Source: Girardinichthys multiradiatus
Taxonomy: Eukaryota; Chordata; Actinopteri; Cyprinodontiformes; Goodeidae
Assembly (NCBI RefSeq): GCF_021462225.1
Contig: NC_061795.1
Span: 48,413,880 to 48,477,879 of the forward strand
Reading direction: 5' to 3'
DNA length: 64,000 nucleotides
Within the stretch, counting starts at the first letter, position 1; each line of letters begins with the position of its first letter. Under the pieces are notes generated by a model that did not search any database, was not told the DNA's origin, and worked only from the letters and a program-made list of their open reading frames with translations. Of this stretch, positions 50,001 to 59,000 are shown in pieces. The position numbers were made by a program, and so were the translations under genes.

Positions 50001-53000
50001 CAGGACACCACAGTCATCACGGACCAGCCTGAAATCCTCACAGCATGGAGAAACAGAAAAAAAAGAGGGATGACCAGTGGATATACAATCATTGGTCACT
50101 TTATTAGGTACACCTGTTCAACTGCTTGTTAACACAAATAGCCAATCACATGGCAGCATATTAATGTTCAGAGGAGAATGACAGACTGTACAGACAAGCA
50201 CTGGCTACATCCAAAGTATGTGAAATACCATCTCTCCATGCAAAATACCTTTCTACCAAATGAGCTATAACAGCAGATGACCACATCGAGTGCCACTTCT
50301 GCCCCCTAAGAACAGGAAACTAAGGCTAAGATTCACACAGGTTCACCAAAACTGGACAATAAAAGATTGGAAAAACATTGTCTTGTCTAATCAGTCTCAA
50401 ATTCAGCTGCAACATTCAGATCGTTAGGGCAGAAACAACATGATTCGGGCTGCTATTGGTGGTATAATGGTGTGAGGAATAATTTCTTGGCTCACTTTGT
50501 GTCCCTTAGTACAAAGAGCATAATTTAAACCCCGTGACCTACCTGAGTATTGTCCGTCTCTTTAGGACCACGGTGGACTCATACCCTGATGGCTTCTTCC
50601 AGCAGGATAATGCATCATAACCACAAAGCTAAAATCACCTCAAACTGGTTCTTTAAAGACCTCCACAGTCACCAAATCTCAATCCCATAGAGCCCTTCTG
50701 GGATGAGGAGAAGCAGCCTTTTATGTCATGGATGTTCAGCCAACAAAGCTGCAGCAACTGTTTGATGCTGTCATGTCAACATGGACCAGAATGTTTAAGA
50801 TACCTTGCTGACTCCCTGCCAAAAACAATAATGTGTACCTAAAAAAGTGGCAGGTGAGTGTGTGTGGAGACAGCATTAAAGCAGTGGGTTTTATGTCACT
50901 GCTCACATAAACAGAAAGGAGAAGATGGCATCCACCACCTGTCCTCAAAGAAAACAGCAATAGAAGACGTGCTAAAGTTACCAGATGGTGTTTGAGTTCT
51001 TTTTCTCAGCTTTCTCAATTTACTAAGCACATCCGATCCCAATGCATCCCACTGCAGATGAATAAAGTATTTCAGTGTGGGAACCCTTTTCTCTCTAAAC
51101 TGGGCTCCAGATTTGGTGAAAAGGTAACACCGGAGAGAGCAGTTGCACTGGGACCTGTCACAGTGCTGATGTGGAGCTACACCCAATACTCATTACCAGA
51201 ATGGCTCCCTGATGCACTCTGGGAAAGATCTGATATGTTTTGCGTTCCCGAAAATAAAACACCACAAATCAACGTTTAACCAGACAGACATCAAAGCTTG
51301 CCTTCGCCCTTTAGACGGCTGCTTTTCTGAGTGTTTCGCATTTGGTGGCAAAGGACCTGCTACTGGAGCAACTTCTTATCATAGGAAACATAAAGCTGTT
51401 AAAAGTATCACAGAGTCACATTCAAAGCAACCTAGAGAATGATCAACCTACTCTACAGGTTGTTTGGTAAAGACATTATCATTCTGAACACAGCTCCATG
51501 AAATAAAAAGCACAGCCCATCTGTGAAACACTGGTTTGCAGATGGCCTACAGTACAGGAAGTGTGTATAATTACAACTAAGTACAAAATCTGGAGGTTTG
51601 CTAGCTGGGCCTGTTCTGTGTCCACTGACTGGAGAACAAATTTTGGGTCTACATGTGACTTTGATAAGTAAAGCTAGAAGATGAACTTGGCTTTTTATTT
51701 TTTACAAAACAAATAACGGAAATATTTCTATTTTGATTAGTTTTGCAGCTATGGGCTGGCTTAGCACTTAGGAACTAGTGATAAGTGACATTTTACACGT
51801 TCAGCTGTCAAAGAGCAGTGTTACCATTCACAGTCATATGCCCCCCTGCAAGAGAGAAACCTTTCTGGGATTTATTCAGAGTTGGTAGTAACTTCATATG
51901 CTTCTGGCAGTTGAAAATTATATGCTAGAAAATGGACCAAGAACCATAAATTGTAAAGCTAAATGTGCGCTCCTTAAAAACAATCCACCTGCAGGAATTT
52001 ACATTAACAATGAGGGAAAGCATTGTTCATAATGTACCTAAAGCATTTGAATGTGCTTTGCATTAAAAGAAATGACCAGAGGTAAAAGAAAATTACATTA
52101 AAAGGTTTTCAAAACTGCTAAAATTCTGCATCAAACAGCTCCTACAGTTTAAAGATATTTTTATTCTACAGCCTAAGAAGTCCCCTCCTTGAACCGCCAC
52201 CTTAACGGGGTGTAGGGGTTTGAGTGCTCGAATGATCCTAGAGGCTATGTTGTCTGGGGCTTAAATGCCCCTGGTAGGGTCTCCCATGGCAAACAGGCTC
52301 TAGGTGACGGGTCAGACAAAGAGCGGTTCAAGAATCCCTCATAACAACTACGAAATCGAGGCATGTGACGTCGCCCAGGACGGCAGAGCCGGGGTGCCAC
52401 CCTGGAGCCAGGCCTGGGGTCGGGACTCAGAAACCAACACAACAAAAATTATAAATTAACACCAACGAAGTAACGATTGACTTAATCTGCCCAACACACT
52501 CACAGCAAATAATATGAGCCTGTTATTCTTCCACTCTTACTCTATTCAGAGCAGAATGCCACAATGGGAATATAATCTGCACATAATCGCTAAATTTAGT
52601 GTGTTTAAACACTATCTTATAGCTTATCTCTATATCTCATAATCAAAATAACAGTTAATAATGGGACTAATGATATGACTAATTTGATAATCAATATTGA
52701 CAAAGAAAGTAAGGAAATTTGTCTTTAATATTTATTAATATTATTTCCCCTACAAACGTGCCACGTTTGTAAGTAAACGTGCATTTGCAGGTTGAGCCCA
52801 TTAAAAAATGGCCAATCATGTGATGGTGCAGGGTAGCATCTCCCTCACTGGTAAAAACAAGGTTTGCCATTGTTAGAAAAAAAGATACAGAGATGAGATT
52901 CTGCAGATGGAATCCTATATCTCTTAGGAACCCAACTCTATCCTCCAAGATGTCAGCGCTCCCCTCAGAGAGCAGGGCTCATAAGAACCTATCTCCAGAG

Positions 53001-56000
53001 TTTGGGAGTGGAGGGAATGGAATGGCCTGCCTGGAAGTCATTCCACAGCAGTGTGTGACCAAGCTGGCGACCAGCATGTGGAAGAGATGCTGTAAGGTGG
53101 TTGGCATTAGCAGAGAGGTTTTGGCAATTTTTCATTGCAGCCCACATACTGAACTCCGCTACTAAACCCACTAATGCATTTTCCTTACATGTGGCACCAT
53201 TTAGAGTGAAAACAGGCTTTCTTTTGTTTGTTAAGGTTTTTGTGGGACTAGTTGCCTTCACTAAGCAATAGCTGGACAGGAAGAAGGGCAGAGACAGAAG
53301 GGGAAGACATGCAGCAAATGGTCAAGGGCCAGGACTCGAACTGGGGACAACTGCGTTAAGCACTGTAGTCTTTGCATATGGTGCGCCTGGTTGCCACTGA
53401 GCCATGGGGCGCATATAAAAAAGCTTTATAACGGTATGAGACGTATTGCAGGAAGCATCAACCAAACACAAGCCTACATTTTATTACTTTTGCAGCAGCA
53501 GTAATAATAATTCCTTCTCTTGCTTTTTAATAAAAACAATCAAATGATCTTATGTTTTTTATTTTGTGTAAACACAGTAACACCATGTAACTGTGGTATT
53601 TTTACTTAAGGTATCCTGCTGTGACAATTTCATACCAACTCATGCCAACAACATTATTCCCATTTTCCTCGGATGCTAATAACAGCCCAGATAATTTGTG
53701 TGCAATTAGATTTTTATTTTCTGTAACAGAGAATTGGTTATCTGTATTGCTTTGACTCAAACAAATGTAGTTACATTGGAAAGATATTTGGTCATGCTTG
53801 AGCAAACCTGTAATGAGGCCTGTACTCTGTATCCTTATAGAATAAATTAAAAGTGCAAGACTTCTCATTACAACTGTTTGCTGTTTTCCACAAAACAAGG
53901 CTCCAAAAATTAACCCATGGAGTAAAACATGATGTTGATGCTTATTTTTTGCTATAAAAGGGAGGATTGTTTTGATCACCCTATTAAAACTGCTTAAATG
54001 AAATTGGTTGTAGTCAAAGCAGCAAACGCAAATGAACTTGTCCCACATTTCGCTGCTTTTTTTTAATGAAAGTAAAACACCTTATACCTTGCATAGTTAA
54101 ATCACAGAAGAATTGTTGGCTTATTTTCAGCAGGAATAGCAGAATATTATCTCCTAACAGCCAATTTATTATCATACATCTGCTAAACACATTTGTAGGA
54201 AAAAATCATGCAAACAAAAATAAAACTTGACTTTTCATAGCCCATATTCTTACCATCCCTTTAATGATCATTACTGGATCACAGTGCATGCTGGATTGAA
54301 CCACCATTTCTATTGACTCTTTGGAAACAAAGACATTAACTACGTCTCCTTCCTGGTCTCACTGCACAGAACAGGACAAATGCTTTAAAACCCGGAAAGT
54401 GTAATAAATGATTTGGAGACAAACAGCTTCAGAGTCAGAGGTTGCCAGCAGCACATCATTAAACGTAACACTTATTTCCTTCAGTAGCTCTGGAAACCTG
54501 CATTGTCCATCCTAAGGCCAAGGCACCGATGGGTAAATGGAAAGACCTCTGCTTATTGTCTGGGCAATGAATGAACAGTACTCTGCCTTTAAAAAAGGTA
54601 GCATACACTCACCGGCCACTTTATTAGGTACACCTTGCTAGTACCGGGTTGAACCCCCTTTTACCTTCAGAACTGCCTTAATCTTTCGTGGCATAGATTC
54701 AACAAGGTACTGGAAACATTCCTCAGAGTTTGGTCCATATTGACATGATAGCATCACACAGATGCTGCAGATTTGTCGGCTGCATCCATGATGCAAGTCT
54801 CCCGTTCCACCACCATCCCAAAGGTGCTCTATTGGATTGAGATCTGGTGACTGGAGACCATTTGAATCCAGTGAACTCATTGTCATGTTCAAGAAACCAG
54901 TCTGAGATGATTCGTGCTTTATGACATGGCACGTTATCCTGCTGGAAGTAACCATGAGAAGATGGGTACACTGTGGTCATAAAGGGATGGACATGGTCAG
55001 AAACAATGCTCAGGTAGGCTGTGGCATTTAAACGATGCCCAATTGGCACTAAGGGGCCTAAAGTGTGCCAAGAAAACATCCCCCACACCATTACACCACC
55101 GCCACCAGCCTGAACCGTTGATACAAAGCAGGATGGATCCATGCTTTCATGTTGTTGATGCCAAATTCTGACCCTACCATCCGAATGTCGCAGCAGAAAT
55201 CAAGACTCATCAGACCAGGTAATGTTTTTCCAAACTGTCCAGTTTTGGTGAGCCTGTGTGAATTTTAGCCTCAGTTTCCTGTTCTTAGCTGACAGGAGTG
55301 GCCCCCGGTGTGGTCATCTGCTGCTGTAGTCCATCTGCCTCAAGGTTCAATGTGTTGCGCGTTCAGAGATGCTCTTCTGCATGCCTTGGCTATAACGAGC
55401 GGTTATTTGAGTTACTGCTGCCTTTCTATCAGCTCAAACCAGTCTGGCCATTCTCCTCTGACCTCTGGCATCAACAAGGCATTTGCGCCCACAGAACTGC
55501 CGCTCACTGGATATTTTCTCATTTTCTGACTATTCTCTGTAAATCCTAGAGATAGTAGTGCGTGAAAATCCCAGTAGATCAACAGTTTCTGAAATACTCA
55601 GACCAGCCCGTCTGGCACCAACAACCATGCCACGTTCAAAGTCACTTAAATCACCTTTCTTCACCATTCTGATGCTCGGTTTGAACTGCAGCAGATCGTC
55701 TTGACCATGTCTACGTGCCTAAATGTATTGAGTTGCTGCCATGTGATTGGCTGATTAGAAATCTGCATTAACGAGTAGTTGGACAGGTGTACCTAATAAA
55801 GTGGCCGGTGAGTGCATAAGGAGGAAAACTTTGTGAGGTTTTAAAGAGGTAAATCTGACGTTGCCTTGGAAAAATACTCTTACCCATTGAATATTTTTAC
55901 ATGTAGCCAAGTTATGATGAAAAAGTAATGCATAGCGATCTCAATTTCAAAAGAATAAAAATCTAAAAACTGTGTTGTGCTTTTCCATTCAGTCTTGTGG

Positions 56001-59000
56001 AGGAATGTCTCCACTCCAACAACATCTCTACATCTAGAGCCCAAGTTTCCAGCCCAAGTCCTCGAGAACCACTATCCTGCAACTTTTAGTTGCATAACTG
56101 CTCCAACACACCTGAATCGATTGGCTGAATTACCTCCTCATCATGTCACCATGTTCTGGAGGACCTGGCAATGAGCTTTTAATTTATTTCAGGTGAGCAG
56201 GAACAGGTATGTATCTAAGAGTTGGAGACCTCTAATCTAGAGATTTTTGAAGACTTTTCCCATCATTCTTAAAAAACAACTCAAACTCACATTGGATGGA
56301 GAGTGTCTGTAAATATCACAAATTCTAATGTGAATTTAAATCTGGCCTTTGACTGGACCACTCAAACCCATGGATATGCTTTGATCTAAATCATCAGCTG
56401 TGGCTGAATGTTTAGGGTGGTTGCTCTACTGGATGGTGAACCTCTACCACAGTCTTTGGCTGCCTCTAAAATGTTTTCTTCCAGTATTTTCCGAAATGGA
56501 ACTAAAATCTTAATAAAAGTTTAGTTTGTGATTGTAATGTGATAAAACAAATTCAGGGGGTAAAAGTACTTATGATTTTATTTTTTGATTACTTCTGATA
56601 TTTGGTTTATTTAATAATTTTTTTTTTTTGGTTGAGCCACATGCAGAGAAATACTAATTTTAAAGTATATCATACAGTCCTTTAATCCAACTTTTCCATC
56701 CCTTGTTTTGACGATTCATTTCACTCATTCTATCACTGTCATTCGCACCCCCCGACCTGGTTCTTCTTTCTCATTCTAAGCTAATTAACCTTGTTTCGTT
56801 GGGCATGTTGGGTTGACGGAGGCGCAATGAGGTCACGGCGTTCAAGACGGATAGCTGTAATCTGGTTTGTAGCCCAGCCATCTGCTGCAGTCAGCTGGTT
56901 GCTAACTGCTGGGCCGGCCTTTATTATACTACATGCCTCTATACGACATTTAATCAGGAAGCTTAACATCACTGGGCTGTGGAGGGAGAAATGTAAGACC
57001 TACGCATACCTGGAGGCAAGACTGCTGGGCTGATGAAGATGAACTAGAATTTCTTCATTAGGAGGAAGGAGCCGTGCCTCTTAAGCAGAAATAAACAGAT
57101 AAAAATGTGGAAACATAGGAGAAAAGAGCATGTTCTCTTTCAAGATTTTGTTGCCCTTCTGTGCCAATCTAGGCACTTTTTGTTGATGTGTTCTCCACAT
57201 GTGTTGGACAGCTTGTCCCACAGAAGGATCAAAGTTCACATAAGGCGTCAAGTCATGACTTACGTCTGACTTATTTAAAGGATACATTTGGTGCCTTGCA
57301 GGCGTGCTGCTACATGTTTTACAGCTGCTAACAACTGTATGTCTTCCAGACCTGTTAATAAATGCCGTGTGATTAGAGGATCAAATAGGAGAAGTGAATT
57401 AGTGATTCCTCTGATCACAGCCTGCAGCAGTGGATGCCGAGAGCCTCCCACAGCATACATAATCTCACTTAAGATGAGGAAATTAAGTAGCGTAAAAGAC
57501 AAAAAAGCAATTCTCTTCGCCTTAAGTGATGTGTAGTGTTTGTCCTTCATCTAATCCTGACTTTCTGACAACCCTGTCAATTTTAACTTATAATCTTATT
57601 TGAGCAAAAGCCCTAAACAATCTGCCTTAACTTTGCAGGCAGTGTCATTTAGAAGCTGGCTGAAAATTTAACAAAAACCCCATAATTAGTTTTAATGGCT
57701 TTGCTTCCCAATGACATTTGAAGACCAATAAGGGAAACAGATTTGCTCCCGATCCACATTATCATGGTTTCCCTTCCCATTAGGTCTAAACACACTGTAA
57801 TTTTGCAAGATGGGACGAACATAAAGCGAGATGGAGGATTTACTGGAACATGTGTGAACCAGAGAGTTCTCCCAGAGCAACATCCAATCCTTTATTAATA
57901 CAGACTCATTTCATTTCTCATTTGGAAAAATCCTCAGCCCTGCTTTGCTATCTTTTTCTGACTTCACAGGTGATAGGAGTGCAAAGAGTCTCTCCATTTA
58001 AATTCCCCTGGAGGGATCAGGATTTCTTCTTCTTTTTGTCTTCTTCTTTAAAAGTTAAGCCACAAATATTTTGGCGATAAGGCATCAAGCTTATTTACTC
58101 CTAGCATGGTATGCCTGTGAGACCTGATCTAAATCTGAGAACTGATGGGCTGCTAAATGAATTCCCTTATTTGCTTGAGAGTTTAAGTTTGAAAAATAAC
58201 CTTTGAACAAAGACAGTAAATTAGCTGATGTCCCCAGGGCTGTGTGACACAGAAACTATGAAAAAACACATCTATCAGCAAACTGTCCTTGGAAACAAAC
58301 AAAGGTTGTTGTTGCTTGTCCTGCAAAAGACAAGTTGTCATCGCAGTGGTTAAATTAACCACAGAGGGGAATATAGCCTATTAAAGCACCTGCAGCTTTA
58401 AACATCTTCATCTGATGTCACCCCACAGACATTCACCTGACTTCATCTCACAGAGGTCATGGGAAATGCAATGGCTAATTACATGGAAGCAACTGGTGCG
58501 AATTGGGCTGCATTTTGTGGCCTAACCTTTGACACCTGTAAAGCAGTAGCATGAAGACCTTCAAGCTCCTGCTGCAGAAAATGCTAAATATACAAGAAAA
58601 TGATTAAGCTCTGACCCCTGAAGGACAACTGGAAAAATGTATACGCTTGTCACACTCATGCCATTTATTCCTTGAAGACACTGACATTCCAGATCTGAAG
58701 ATATCATAGAACACCTGAGACCCTGTAGCTTGTTCATTAAAAGCTGTGGAATTATTTGCAATAAGCGACACATGATATATTAGGCTGCAAAGTATTTTCA
58801 TTATTTATATAGCCTACAGTGGCTCTCAAATTTGTAGACACTCCTGTTGAAATAACTTTTTTTATAATAAAAAAGAGACCATGATTAATCATTTCAAAGC
58901 TTAATCAACTTTTAATTTATCATGTTTCACTAAACTGAACAATAGACAAATGTAATAAGTCTGAAGGAAAATAATAAAATGGTGCAATAGCCTCACGCTG

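Noticed and set aside
53602..54048. A 148-codon minus-strand open frame as a possible gene
   Set aside because: It has no recognisable domain, signal or splice context and the sequence is AT-rich intron. It could be chance.
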